Source: Punica granatum (taxonomy: Eukaryota; Streptophyta; Magnoliopsida; Myrtales; Lythraceae). From it: a stretch of DNA of 64,000 bases. Below, in pieces: positions 48,057-59,639 of the stretch; positions within the stretch are counted from its first letter, which is position 1; each line of letters starts with the position of its first letter. The stretch lies in assembly GCF_007655135.1 (NCBI RefSeq), contig NC_045128.1:39321885-39385884 (forward strand), given 5' to 3'. The translations under genes were made by a program, and so were the position numbers. The notes under the pieces are model-generated. The model was given only the letters and a program-made list of their open reading frames with translations, did not search any database and was not told where the DNA came from.

Positions 48057-49772
48057 TCAGATAAACTGTGCCTTCAGTGAAGACCAAGCCGTGGTGGATC
48101 GAGACATCCTTTCCTCGGCGATCCTCTTCTTCTCCTCTACCACCTCTAACTTCTTCTCCTGAGCCACATAATTGGATTTCGCTTCCTCAGACTCGGTCAT
48201 CAAAATCTCCCAATCAGAAACGAGGTTCTCCTTCCTCAACTTCACTTCTTCCATTCTCTTCTTGAGCTCCTCCTCTTCTGCGCTGAGGCTCTCTAGCAGC
48301 TGCCTGTTTGAAAGGTGGATCTCGTGTTTCTTTTTCATGGAGGAGAACACCTGGTCTCTTGCCAACTTCTGTAGCTCGAATTCGGCATTGTCCTGCTCAA
48401 AGGTCAAGAAGTCAGAGATGAAATCATCAAAGCTGTCCCAGAAGGCTTTGATCGATTTCTGCTGATCAGACGAGAGCCCGACTTCAGCACGAGATAATGT
48501 CAACAAAGCTGCTGAGAGCCTATCCTTCATGTTCAGCTTGAAGAGGTCCGAGAGGCACTCCTTCAGGGACTGCTTAGCGTTCTCCACTTCCTCCAAGCTC
48601 GGCGACCCAGATATCAAATCAACCATCTGATCATTCTTGGTACTATTCGAGCCCGACCCTTCTCTGGCAGCTGAGTTCTCAGTTGTAATGATGAACTCCT
48701 CGAGCTTGCTGAAGAAAGACTCGAAGCGGTTCATCTCTGTAACGACTGGTGGGTCCACATCAGCAGGGATACGATCAGCCTCAGGGACGACAACCAGTGG
48801 GTGAACAGAGCGCACGTCAACCTCAACTTCCACAATCACGGTGTCATTCACCAAAAAACCATTCCTATGGTTCTTCAGGTCAGTGAGAGGTTTGAACGAC
48901 GCAAAGCCCCAGTCAACCTCATCGGCGTTGAAGATGTGGCTTGTTTCTGGGGAAAAAAAAAGAAAAAAGAGTGTTGCAAAAATTATCTGAGAGTATACAC
49001 CTCAGAGTATTCTGTGATCGAAGTGAAATGGCAAATCATCTAATTTTCTAACACAGACGCAATTAGTATTCTTTTGCAACAGAACATACGACAAAAACGA
49101 TCGCTTAAAAGTAGCTTCCAAGTAGAAACACCATTTACAGTTGCTGCTGCTCTTAGGTACTATCCACGAAGAAAGTGGAAAGGTTGTCAGCATCTCCTGC
49201 ACTAAACATAATATAAGCACGTAACAATTTTTTTCTGCACCGAACAATTTGCATGGCATCGATCCTATACCTGAAACACAGTCGACAACAGCCCGAAAAG
49301 CACAAGAAGTTCCAAGAAACTCGAAATTCTAAAAACGGGCTCACGACGAGGAAAAAACAACTGGATGAAGTATGTAATTACCCTTCCTCGAGGAAGAGCT
49401 CCGTTGATTCTGATTCACCATGATGAAGCTGAATTGGGCCGCCCTGCGCCACCCGGACGGCAAAGTCGAAGCATCAGGAACATCCAAGTATATCGAGACA
49501 CTGTCCGCATTATTCCCTTTGGGGAAAACCAGCAGCCGCCTGTTTCAATTCAATCAAAGCAACCATCTATTTACAGAATCAAGCGAAGGGAGCAAGAAAG
49601 AACAAAATTTTCTGGCTCTGTTCAACAAGTCTGTCGAGTTGGGGGCTGAATTGCGGTACCATTTACAGCCGCCGGCCCTGAACTCGTCGGAGTAGTACTT
49701 TCTTTCCGTCAGCCGAGAGAAGCGCTGGATTCTCCATGTGAACTTCATCGGCTGTGGGTTCCGAGATTCCAT
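48057..49772 (-). CDS. MATH-coiled-coil protein (RTM3-like), copy A
   Basis: Member of the plant MATH domain and coiled-coil family, which includes Arabidopsis RTM3, a factor limiting long-distance potyvirus movement. Its molecular role is unknown and may be protein oligomerisation. Exons 49772-49660, 49539-49382, 48946-48057 (113, 158 and 890 nt) join to 386 aa. The MATH domain (about 7-135) has [40 protein letters not shown] and FLVNDTVIVEVEVDV. A linker rich in acidic residues leads to a conserved helical region ([40 protein letters not shown]) and a C-terminal coiled coil (about 290-375). Exon 2 has exactly the length and phase of UBP12 exon 4. The model is complete, without stops. Confidence 0.86.
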
Positions 49773-52228
49773 TTTTCACCTGCTCTCAGTCCAAGACAAA
49801 AACCCAGAAAGGAAAACGGCTTCTTGTCAGTTAACAACTTCGGATTCGGAGAGAAAGAGTGGAAGAAATGCCCGCACCTGAAAGTAAATGGACGATCAGC
49901 TCAAAGCTGTGGAAACAAACCAACCCTACTGAACTTGCAGACTGAGTTTTTATATGGGCGAGGAATGGGCAACTTCTCTGAGGAGGAGTCTCTGTACTCC
50001 TCTGCAACAGGCAGAACGATCGGAGACTTTTGACTTTTGGAGAGTCCACGTGTTGTTTGATAGGTTGACCTTCTAGGCAGTCTATCTGATACACCTGTTG
50101 GTTAAGAGAGTAACGAGCCGATCTTACTCCAACTGAATGAGCCAGTCATTAATTTTGAAAACACAGTGGAAAAACATAAAAGGACCACTAAGGTCTAGCA
50201 GCTGGTGGTAACAGCGGGCAACGATTGCATTAACATCTCGGGGCTCTCGTGTAACTGTAGCTCTCCTAATAAAGAGTTTAGTGTGATAAAAAAAAAAAAA
50301 TTTGTACGGGGTAGTTGTTCCTGCTCGCCGATGGCCTCCTGGCGGGGGTTGCGCCCCGCAAGAGTAGCCATGCCTATAAAATATCGGGTTTTGGAGTGTG
50401 ATTACCCCTATTTTTAGTTTTATTAAGATTTTAACATTGTGTTTGGTTTCAGAGTTAAAGTAACAGTAATTTTGATCGTGGAAAATGATAAATGAGATGA
50501 TATTATAAATTTAATTTGGGAAATATGTGTTTTTGTTGTGTAGTTTGTTGAGTTAAAGTTAAAGTTAAAATTTTTGACTTGGAAAATATGTATTTTTATT
50601 GTGTAGTGTGTTAAGTTAAAATTAAAGTTAAAATTTTAAAATTTTAACTTTGAATCCAAACGGAGCTTAAGAGATTTATAATATAAAGTTTGTGAGGTGA
50701 TGATAATTTCCAGACACTTGCAATTGAGAGGATTACCCTTATATTGGAGGTAATATAAAAAGCGATTTTTTAATTCTAAAAAAAGAAAAAGAAAGGAAAA
50801 AAAATGATATATATGCTAATCACCTAATAAAGAAGTTCAATCAATTCACTAAGAAAAAAGGAAAAAAAAAGGTAATATCAATTACTAATAAATTAGTTAA
50901 TAGAACTCCAACTTTTGCTCAGTGTCCAACACTTGATTGTTAAAGCTACTCAACTATTCCTTAATGTAGATATGTGATTACACACCTAGATAAAATGACT
51001 AATTTCCCATAAATTATAAGTTAGTGTAGAATATAAACAACTAATCACTTCACCCACGTGTTAAGCGAAATTATTAGTAAAGTCAAAATATAAGCAAAAA
51101 AATGTTGAATTCATTCTTGTAAGTTAACTCTATTACTTCGATTCACATAAAAATATATTAAATTCTACAATTGAAAATAATATTAGAAAAATTGAATAAA
51201 TGAAATGAATTTATTTTAATATAAAATTAGGATTTTTAACTTTAAAATGGAATTTATAATTTTCAATTCAAGATTGGAAAACACTTTATACTTAAAACAA
51301 TAATAAATTAGTCCACCAATTTAAACGTTTGAAATTAAAATAATATGAGCTTACATACTTAAAATTTGTTTAATTGTTTAATAGATTAAATAAAAATTGT
51401 TTGGTAGAGTAAATGTTGAAAATTCAAAATTTGTGGAACCTTGTATTCACTCGACATTCCTAAAATTTTCATTTTTCCTTTCAATTTTGACCCAACATTT
51501 TCATATTATTTTATTTTAGTTTTTGCTAAAAACTAAGAAGAGGAAGCTGCAGCCATCGGAGACATGGGGCAGTGATGGCAACAGCCTCTAGCGACCTTGT
51601 ATGGGGCAGCAGTGGCAAAAATTGGAGTCTCGACTGCCCATGATTCACAAAGAGAGAGCCGGGAGATCAGGGGCGACAGAGGCTCCGATCCCAGCCGCCA
51701 TAACAAAATAGAGATTGGAGAGCTTTTGTTTGTGGTGGGGGGTGAGAGGTGGCGAGGCTCATACCCCCGTCACTACAGCCACAGACGAGGTCTCTGGAGC
51801 AATGATGGATCAGAGCTCTCGACCACCCCTCTCCTCAATTGCTGGTGCCCCTCTCTCTCTCTCTTCCTCTCCCTCCCCTCGGACGTGTCCCCAAATAGGA
51901 TCATTCTGCAATTACTTAAAAGTTTTTGGGGCATTGCTGCAAATTAATAAAAATGGGGCCGGCCGACAACCAACTCCGAGAAGCGGGAATAACGAAGAAA
52001 ATCATGTAAAGAGCAATCCCCTCCATGGAACATCGAGCGAAAAATCACTGAAGTTCGAACCCGACAAATAGCAGAACACCTAATAACTATATAGCAGGTA
52101 AGGTCCATTCACAAGGCAAACCTACCCTACATGGATATCAAACAACGTACTGACATTTTATTCACAGATTCGGATATGAAAAGTGGTCTACGGGCTTAAT
52201 CATCGCCACAGGCGTGAAGTTCCGAGTC
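49773..52228. other. Intergenic region between MATH-coiled-coil copies A and B
   Basis: Contains the leader and promoter of copy A, a MITE (50439-50662), AT-rich DNA, and a block at about 51440-51990 that is nearly repeated at about 55480-56020. That block includes a CT-rich run and TCATTCTGCAATTACTTAAA. It sits downstream of copy B and carries no recognisable gene. Open frames in it are low-complexity. Confidence 0.6.
50439..50662. mobile_element. MITE with TGTTTGG-type termini
   Basis: Left end GTGTTTGGTTTCAGAGTTAAA; right end, reverse-complemented, CCGTTTGGATTCAAAGTTAAA. The interior has two copies of GGAAAATATGT(A/G)TTTTTATTGTGTAG-like sequence. Non-coding. Confidence 0.65.
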
Positions 52229-53882
52229 TCAGACAAACTGCGCCTTCAGTGAAGACCAAGCCATGGTGGATCGAGACATCCTTTCCTCAGCAATCCGCTT
52301 CTTCTCCTCTACCACCGCTAGCTTCTTCTCTTGAGCCGTGTAATTGGATTTCGCTTCCCCGGACTCGGTCATCAAAATCTCCCAATCAGAAATGAGCTTC
52401 TCCTTCCTCATCTTCACTTCTCCCATTCTCTTCTTGAGCTCCTCCTCTTCTGCATCGAGGCTCTCCAGCAGCTGCCTGTTTGAAAGGTGGATCTCGTGGT
52501 TCTTCTTCACAGAGGAAAAGACCTGGTCTCTTGCCAACTTCTGTAGCTCAAATTCGGCATTGTCCTGCTCAAAGGTCAAGAAGTCGGAGATGAAATCTTC
52601 AAAGTTTTCCCGGAAGGCTTTGATCGATTTCTGCTGATCAGACGAGAGCCCAACTTCAGCATGGGATAATGTCAACAAAGCTGCTGAGAGTCTATCCTTC
52701 ATGTTCAGCTTGAAGAGGTCCGAGAGACATTCCTTCAGGGACTGCTTAGCCTTCTCCACCTCCTCCAAGCTCAGCGACCCAGAAATCAAATGAACCATCT
52801 GATCATTCTCGGTACTATTCGAGCCTGACCCTTCTCTGGCAGCTGAGTTCTCAGTGGTAATGATGAACTCCTTGAGCTCGCTGAAGAAAGACTCGAAGCG
52901 GTTTGTCTCAGTAACGACCAGTGGTTCCGTGTCAGGAAGGCTATGATCGGCCTCAGGGACAATAACTGGTGGGTGACCATCGAGCACATCAACCTCGGCT
53001 TCCACAATCAAGGTGTCATTCAACAAAAAACCATTCATATGGGTATGCAGCTCAGCGAGAGGCTTAAATGATGTAAAGCCCCAGTCAGCCTCCCTTGCTG
53101 TGAAGGTGTGGCGTGTTTCTGCCAAAATAGAAAAAGAGGGCCACAAAAACTATCTGAGAGTTTACATCTCAGAGTATTCTGCGATCGTAATGAAACAAAA
53201 AATTGTCTATAGACACAGATTCGAATGTTTAACAACAGTATCCAAGTAGAAATAGCATTTACAATTGCTGCTGTCGTTCTTAGATACTATCCGCGAAGAA
53301 AGTTAAAAGCTTGTTAGTACCCCAGAGCAAATTACAGCATCTTACTGCATTAAATGATTTACACGATATCGATCCTACACCTGTACATTGTAGACAACAG
53401 CCCGAAAAGCACAAGAAGTTCACAAGAAACTCGAAATTCTAACAACGGACTCACGACGAGGAAAAAACAACTGGATGAAGTATGTAATTACCCCTCCTCG
53501 TGGAAGAGCTCCGTTGATTTTGATTCACCATGATCAAGCTGAATTGTGCCTCCCTGCGCCACCCGGACGGCAAAGTCGAAGCATCAGGAACATCCAAGTA
53601 TATCGAGACACTGTCCGCATTATTCCCTTTGGGGAAAACCAGCAGCCGCCTGTTTCAATTCAATCAAAGCAACCATCTATTTACAGAATCAAGCAAAGGG
53701 AGCAAGAAAGAACAAAATTTTCTGGCTCTGTTCAACAAGTCTGTCGAGTTGGGGGCTGAATTGCGGTACCATTTACAACCGCCGGCCGTGAAATCGTCGG
53801 AGTAGTACTTTCTTTCCGTCAGCCGAGAGAAGCGCTGGATTCTCCATGCGAACTTCATCGGCTATGGGTTCCGAGATTCCAT
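52229..53882 (-). CDS. MATH-coiled-coil protein (RTM3-like), copy B, with a nonsense codon 7
   Basis: Same three-exon structure and exon lengths as copies A and C: 53882-53770, 53649-53492, 53118-52229 (113, 158 and 890 nt). The codon after MESRNP is TAG (complement of 53862-53864) where A has CAG, so translation from the usual ATG stops after six residues. An in-frame ATG at 53858 (codon 9, MKFAWRIQ) follows the stop, and the rest of the frame is open. A protein of 378 aa lacking only the first eight residues could therefore be made. MATH exon 2 is intact and the helical and coiled-coil regions are close to copy C. It may be an early pseudogene or a gene with a shifted start. Confidence 0.75.
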
Positions 53883-54229
53883 TTTTCACCTGCTCTCAGT
53901 CCAAGACAAAAACCCAGAAAGGAAACGGCTTCTTGTCAGTTAACAACTTCGGATTCGGAGAGAAAGAGTGGAAGAAACGCCCGCACCTGAAAGTAAATGG
54001 ACTATCAGCACAAAGCTTTAACCCTACTGAACTTGCAGATTGAGCTTCTTTATACTGGACGGAGCTGATGGGATGGGGAAAATACGGAGGAGAAGAAGAT
54101 GGGCGAGGGAAAGGCAACTTACTCCGCGAAGGAGTCTCTTCCCCTGTAACTCAAAAAAAATGATCGGAGACCTTTTTGACCTTATGGATATTCCAAGGAA
54201 AGGAATGCTATTAAGTAGCAAACAGATTA

Positions 54230-54522
54230 TCTTTGATTTTAAAATTGAGTTGAGTTGAGTTTTAATTTTAATTCGTTTGTAATGGTTGTAATATTGAATT
54301 GTGAGAAAAATATGAAAAAGTAAAAAAAGTAATTATTATATTGTTGAATTGTGAAAAAAATAATGAATAATTGAGATAATTTATTATTAAAAATTGAATT
54401 GAATAGTTAAAAAAATTGAAAAAAATAAAAAAGTAATAATTGTGTTGTTGACTTTTATTGTACAGTGAGCAGAGTTAAAGTTTGAGTTAAAATCTTAAAA
54501 TCAGATTGCGAAATCAAACGGG
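54230..54522. mobile_element. MITE inserted in the copy B upstream region
   Basis: Related to 33449-33740, sharing TTGAGTTTTAATTTTAATT-like, TTGTTGAATTGTGAAAAAAA and AATTGAATAGTTAAAAAAAT blocks. The matching position upstream of copy C (about 58250) is uninterrupted, so the insertion followed the B-C duplication or was lost from C. The left end is uncertain. Confidence 0.65.
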
Positions 54523-54734
54523 CTGTAATCGTTGCCTCGAGTTATCCATTTTTTCTTTTTCTTTTTTCTTTTGATTGAGGCGTTAATAATTTTCCAACCA
54601 ATAGTAAAATTTAGACTTGATTTAGAAGCGTTCTTACCGTTGTGATATAATTGATGAAAAATAATACCGATTTCAAAATAATTTTAATATTGAATAGATT
54701 ATCTTTTCATTAAAATTAAAAGAATATATGATAT

Positions 54735-54852
54735 ATTCAAAAGAGGACGCAAGGCAATAATATACATTTTCACCTGACAACTTTCAAGTTTGATACTCAT
54801 TGCAAAATTGCATTTACCTTTTATTAATTATTAGAATTCTTATTTTATTATA
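54735..54852 (+). mobile_element. Degenerate SINE copy upstream of copy B
   Basis: Shares GCAATAATATACATTTTCACC, TTTCAAGTTTGATACTCATTG and the TTATTAATTATTAGAATTCTT end with the other SINE copies. It is matched by 58470-58575 upstream of copy C, so it predates the B-C duplication. Confidence 0.5.
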
Positions 54853-55220
54853 CCAGTTGTATGAGCCTCATTCATGACCGAAAAAGAATACGATATACTT
54901 ACCAATTACTTGATAAAAGAAGTGCTATAAAAAACTAGTTAATATAACTCCAATTCTTGCCCATAAAGTCCAACACTCAGTTGTTAAAGTTACTCAACTA
55001 TTCTTCAATTTAAACATGTGATGATACGTCGAAATAAAATGATAACAAATTTTATGTAATTCATAAGTTTATGTAGATTATAATGAAAGACAATAACAAA
55101 ACTTGGAGGGGAGAGAGTGACTTTTATAAATAGCTTTTAAAGGGGCTAGAGCTTGGAGGAGGAAAAGAGGTAAGTAAGTTTAGTATAATAAAGTAAAAAT
55201 CACAATAACTAATAATGCTT

Positions 55221-55452
55221 TGTTTGGTTTTATAATGTGATTTTAAAATCACATTTTAACTTAATTCTATCCACAATAAAACAAAATAATTCATACAAAA
55301 TTAAATGATGTGTCCTATTTATATCATTTTTTTTCCACAACAAAACAAAATAATTCGTATAAAGTCAAAATGTGGACTTCATACATAACCATTTATACAA
55401 CTCTTTTTTAAAATTAAAATTTGATTTTAAAATGTTACTTACAAACCAAACG
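55221..55452. mobile_element. MITE, same family as the ANT1 intron insertion
   Basis: In reverse orientation it matches 21980-22202, sharing GATTTTAAAATCACATTT, ACAAAACAAAATAATTC and TATTTATACCATTATTT-type blocks. The ends are TGTTTGGTTTTATAATGTG and, reverse-complemented, CGTTTGGTTTGTAAGTAAC. The corresponding site downstream of copy B has no insert. Confidence 0.75.
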
Positions 55453-56254
55453 TAGCATAAATATGGGAGCTTGTATTCACTTGACATCCCTATAATTTTC
55501 ATTTTTCTTTTCAGTTTGACCCAACATTTTCATATTATTTAATTTTTCTTTTTGGCTAAAAATTAAGAAAAGGAAGTTGCAGCCATCAGAGACATGGGGC
55601 AGCGATGGCAGCTGCCTCTAGCGATCTTGTATAGAGCAGCAGTGGCAAGGATTGGAGTCTCGACTGCCCATGATCTCCCCAGTCACAAAGAGAGAGTCGG
55701 GAGATCATGGGCGATGGAGGCTCCGATCCCAGCCGCCATAACAAAATAGAGATTGGAGAGCTTTTGTTTGTGGAGGGGGTGAGGCCCATATCCCCGTCAC
55801 TACAGCCATAGATGAGGTCTCTGGAGCGACGATGGATCAGAGCTCTCGACCACCCCCTCTCCTCAACTGCTGGTGCCTCTCTCTCTCTCTCACTCTTCCT
55901 CCCCTCAGCCGCGTCCCCAAATAGGATCATTCTGCAGTTACTTAAAAGTTTTTGGGGCATTGCTGCAAATTAATAAAAATGGGGCTGGCTGACAACCAAC
56001 TCCGAGAAGCGGGAATAACGAAGAAAATCATGTAAAGAACAATCCCCTCCATGGAACATCGAGCGAAAAATCACTGAAGTTCGAACCCGACAAATAGCAG
56101 AACACCTAATAACTATATACCAGGTAAGGTCCATTCACAAAGCACACCTACTCTACATGGATATCAAACACCGTGCTGACATTTTATTCACAGATTCGGA
56201 TATGCAAAGTGGTCTACGGGCTTAATCATCGCCACAGGCGTGAAGTTCCAAGTC

Positions 56255-57925
56255 TCAGACAAACTGTAACTTCAGTGAAGACCAAGCCGTGGTGGATCGA
56301 GACATCCTTTCCTTGGCAATCCTCTTCTTCTCCTCTACCACCTCTAACTTCTTCTCTTGAGTCACATAATTGGATTTCGCTTCCTCAGACTCGGTCATCA
56401 AAATCTCCCAATCAGAAACGAGCTTCTCCTTCCTCATCTTCACTTCTCCCATTCTCTTCTTGAGCTCCTCCTCCTCTGCGTCGAGGCTCTCCAGCAGCTG
56501 CCTGTTTGAAAGGTGGATCTCGTGGTTCTTCTTCACAGAGGAAAAGACCTGGTCTCTTGCCAACTTCTGTAGCTCAAATTCGGCATTGTCCCGCTCAAAG
56601 GTCAAGAAGTCGGAGATGAAATCATCAAAGTTGTCCTGGAAGGCTTTGATTGATCTCTGCTGATCAGACGAGAGCCCAACTTCAGCATGGGATAATGCCA
56701 ACAAAGCTGCTGAGAGCCTATCCTTCATGTTCAGCTTGAAGAGGTCCGAGAGACATTCCTTCAGGTACTGCTTAGCCTTCTCCACCTCCTCCAAGCTCGG
56801 CGACCCAGAAATCAAACGAACCATCTGATCATTCTCGGTACTATTCGAGCCTGACACTTCTCTGGCAGCTGAGTTCTCAGTGGTAATGATGAACTCCTTG
56901 AGCTCGCTGAAGAAAGACTCGAAGCGGTTTGTCTCTGTAACGAACAGTGGTTCCATGTCAGGAGGGCTACGATCAGCCTCAGGGACAATAACCGGTGGGT
57001 GAACAGCGAGCACATCAACCTCGGCTTCCACAATCAAGGCGTCATTCACCAAAAAACCATTTATATGGGTATGCAGCTCAGCGAGAGGCTTAAATGATGT
57101 AAAGCCCCAGTCAGCCTCCCCTGCTTTGAAGGTGTGGCGTGATCCTGCCAAAATAGAAAAAAGAGGGCCACATAAACTATCCGAGAGTTTGCATCTCAGA
57201 GTATTCTGCGATTGTAGTGAAACGAAAAATTATCTATATATCTAACACCGACGCAGATTCGAATGTATAACAACGGTTCCCAAGTAGAAATAGCATTTAC
57301 AATTGCTGCTGTTGTTCTTAGATACTATACTATCCGCGAAGAAAGTTAAAAGCTTGTTAGTACCCCACAGCAAATTACAGCATCTTACTGCATTAAATGA
57401 TTTACACGATATCGATCCTACACGTGTGACATAGTTGACAACAGCTCGGAAAGCACAACCAGTGCACAAGAAACTCGAAATTCTAAAAAAGACTCACGAC
57501 GAGGAAAAACAACTGAATAAAGTATGCAATTACCCTTCCTCGTGGAAGAGCTCTGGTGATTCTGATTCACCATGATCAAGCTGAATTGGGCCTCCCTGCG
57601 CCACCCGGACGGCAAAGTCGAAGCATCAGGAACATCCAAGTATATTGAGACATAGTCCACATTATTCCCTTTGGGGAAAACCAGCAGCCGCCTGTTTTAA
57701 TTCAATCAAAACAACCATCCTTTTTACAGAATCAAGCAAAGGGAGCAAGAAATAACGAATTTTTCTGGCTCTTTTCAACAAGTCGGTCGAGTTGGGGGCT
57801 GAATTGCGGTACCATTTACAGCCGCCGGCCGTGAACTCGTCGGAGTAGAGCTTTCTAACGTTCAGCCGAGAGAAGTTCTCGAGCGTCCATGTGAACTTCA
57901 CCGGCTGCGGGTTCAGAGATTCCAT
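56255..57925 (-). CDS. MATH-coiled-coil protein (RTM3-like), copy C
   Basis: Intact member of the array. Exons 57925-57813, 57691-57534, 57144-56255 (113, 158 and 890 nt) give 386 aa with no stops. The MATH domain is closer to UBP12 at its start than A and B are ([20 protein letters not shown] against FTWTIENFSRLNTRKHYSDV in UBP12), followed by [20 protein letters not shown] and [20 protein letters not shown]. The helical region and C-terminal coiled coil match copy B closely. Codon 9 is Val, so C uses only the ATG at codon 1. It may act in the same oligomer or pathway as the other copies; no function is shown by sequence alone. Confidence 0.88.
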
Positions 57926-58469
57926 TTTTCGCCTGCTCTCAGTCCAAGATGAAAACCCAGAAAGGAAAGTCTTCTTGTCTGTTAAAAGCTTCGGATTCAG
58001 TGAGGAAGAAACGCCACACCTGAAGGTAAATGGACGATCAGCTCAAACCTTAACGAAGCAAAGCCCCACTGAATTTGCAGATCGAGCTTCTTTATAGTGG
58101 AGGGAGCTGATGGGGTGGGGAAGATACGGAGGAGAAGAAGATGGGCGAGGGAAAGCAAACTTCTCCGCGACGGAATCTCTGCCTCTGTAACTCCAACAAA
58201 ATGACCGGAGACCTTTTTGACCTTTCGGATAGTCCAAGGAGCGGAATGCTACATAATTAAATCATTCCCCCATATTATCCATTTTTTCTTTTTCTTTTTT
58301 CTTTTGATTGAGGTGTTAATAATTTCCAACCGATAGTAAAGTTTAGACTTGATTTAGAAGTGTTCTTACCGTTGTGATAATTGATGAAAAATAATACTGA
58401 TTTCAGAATAATTTTAAACCTTTTCATTAAAATTAAAAGAATATATGATATTTACAGAAGAGAACGTAA

Positions 58470-58575
58470 TACAATAGCATATATCTTCATCTGATAACTT
58501 TCAAGTTCAATACTCATTGCGAGAATGCATGCGCATTTTATTAACTATTATGATTTTTATTTTATTATACTAGTC
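58470..58575 (+). mobile_element. Degenerate SINE copy upstream of copy C
   Basis: Counterpart of 54735-54852, with TTTCAAGTTCAATACTCATTG and TTATTAACTATTATGATTTTT. Confidence 0.5.
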
Positions 58576-58885
58576 ATCACATGTGCCTTTAACACTCGGT
58601 TGTTAAAGTTACTCAACTATTCTTCAATTTAAACATGTGATGACGCGTCGAAATAAAACGATAAGAAATTTTTTGTAATTCATTAGTTTATGTAGATTAA
58701 AATAAAAGACTAACAAAACTTGGAGGGGAGAGAGTGACTTTTATAAATAGCTTTTAAGGGTGGCTAGACCTTGGAGGAGGAGAAAACTTTTGTTTCGGTT
58801 ACAAAAAAAGTTAGTGAATTTAGTATAATGAAATAAAAATCGTAGTACCTAATAAATGGGCGGGTATCAATATAATTTCTACCTA

Positions 58886-58911
58886 ATATATATATATATA
58901 TATATATATAT
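58886..58911. repeat. (TA)n microsatellite
   Basis: Uninterrupted TA dinucleotide run. Confidence 0.9.
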
Positions 58912-59164
58912 GACAAATATTCATCGGAAAAAATATACACCAACAAAGTATTAGTTGAATAGTAAGCAACTTTAACCCATATAAGGAGAAGAATACAAGT
59001 TTGAGTTTCAGAAATAACACTTATTGAAAGGGAAAATAACTTTAATGCTCGATCCTTGAATTGGAAAAGTAATGTCTCCCATAATTTTTTTATCAAAAAA
59101 AATATATGGATAATTAAATTCTTTTTCATTAAAAAGATAAATTATATTTACTTATTTTTTAGTC

Positions 59165-59285
59165 TTAAAAGAGGTCCATTAATTGGAAAAAAGCGAAATA
59201 AAGTGGCACATAAGTCCCACGAGAGATGATTGAACCCAACAACTTCGTTTCAAAAGAACATTGCATAAGCATCTCAATAAATCCA
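59165..59285 (-). mobile_element. tRNA-derived SINE copy
   Basis: AAATAAAGTGGCAC and AAGTCCCAC followed by a decayed B-box region; aligns to the minus-strand copy at 47107-47243. Ends approximate. Confidence 0.45.
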
Positions 59286-59299
59286 CATTAATATGAAGG

Positions 59300-59608
59300 G
59301 TAAATTTCGACGACGCTCCTTATAGTTTGTGAAATAGTCAGTGACACCTCTCTTTTAAAAAATTAGCCACTCCCCACCCCTACTTTCGCTGACGTGGCAC
59401 TAAGAGAATATTCACTTTGCTACATGGATCCCATGTCACGGAACTGCACAAATCGACCGGTTATCTGATTCATTTATCCGAATCAAATCTGACTTGATTT
59501 AAGAAAAAATAGTAGAAATCGGCAAAAGAAGGGGTGGTGTGTGGCTAATTCTGAAAGGGGGTATCGCTGGCCATTTTACAAATTATAGGGAGTGTCATCG
59601 AAATTTAC
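59300..59608. mobile_element. Long inverted-repeat element (309 bp)
   Basis: The two ends are inverted repeats of about 65 bases. Left reads GTAAATTTCGACGACGCTCC and TTATAGTTTGTGAAATAGTC; right, reverse-complemented, reads GTAAATTTCGATGACACTCC and CTATAATTTGTAAAATGGCC. No coding capacity and no clear flanking duplication. Its right end lies about 30 bases from the UBP12 relic. Confidence 0.75.
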
Positions 59609-59639
59609 GATAATATCAACAATCGTCTGTTTCACCTTT

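Larger units (their letters stand above)
53883..56254. other. Intergenic region between MATH-coiled-coil copies B and C
   Basis: Contains the copy B leader and promoter, interrupted by a MITE at 54230-54522 that copy C lacks. It also has a SINE-like stretch (54735-54852), a second MITE (55221-55452) missing from the matching place after copy B, and the block at about 55480-56020 repeated from 51440-51990. No gene is recognised. Confidence 0.6.

Noticed and set aside
48068..48465. Plus-strand open frames opposite the coiled-coil exon of copy A (and equivalents near 52183-52637, 56173-56663, 63064-63252)
   Set aside because: They are mirror frames of the Glu/Lys/Leu-rich coiled-coil coding strand, giving Ser/Phe-rich low-complexity peptides in every copy; no domain and no conserved start.
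51597..52071. Plus-strand frames in the duplicated block (and a minus-strand frame at 55586-55960)
   Set aside because: Frames differ between the two nearly identical copies of the block, so no protein is conserved.
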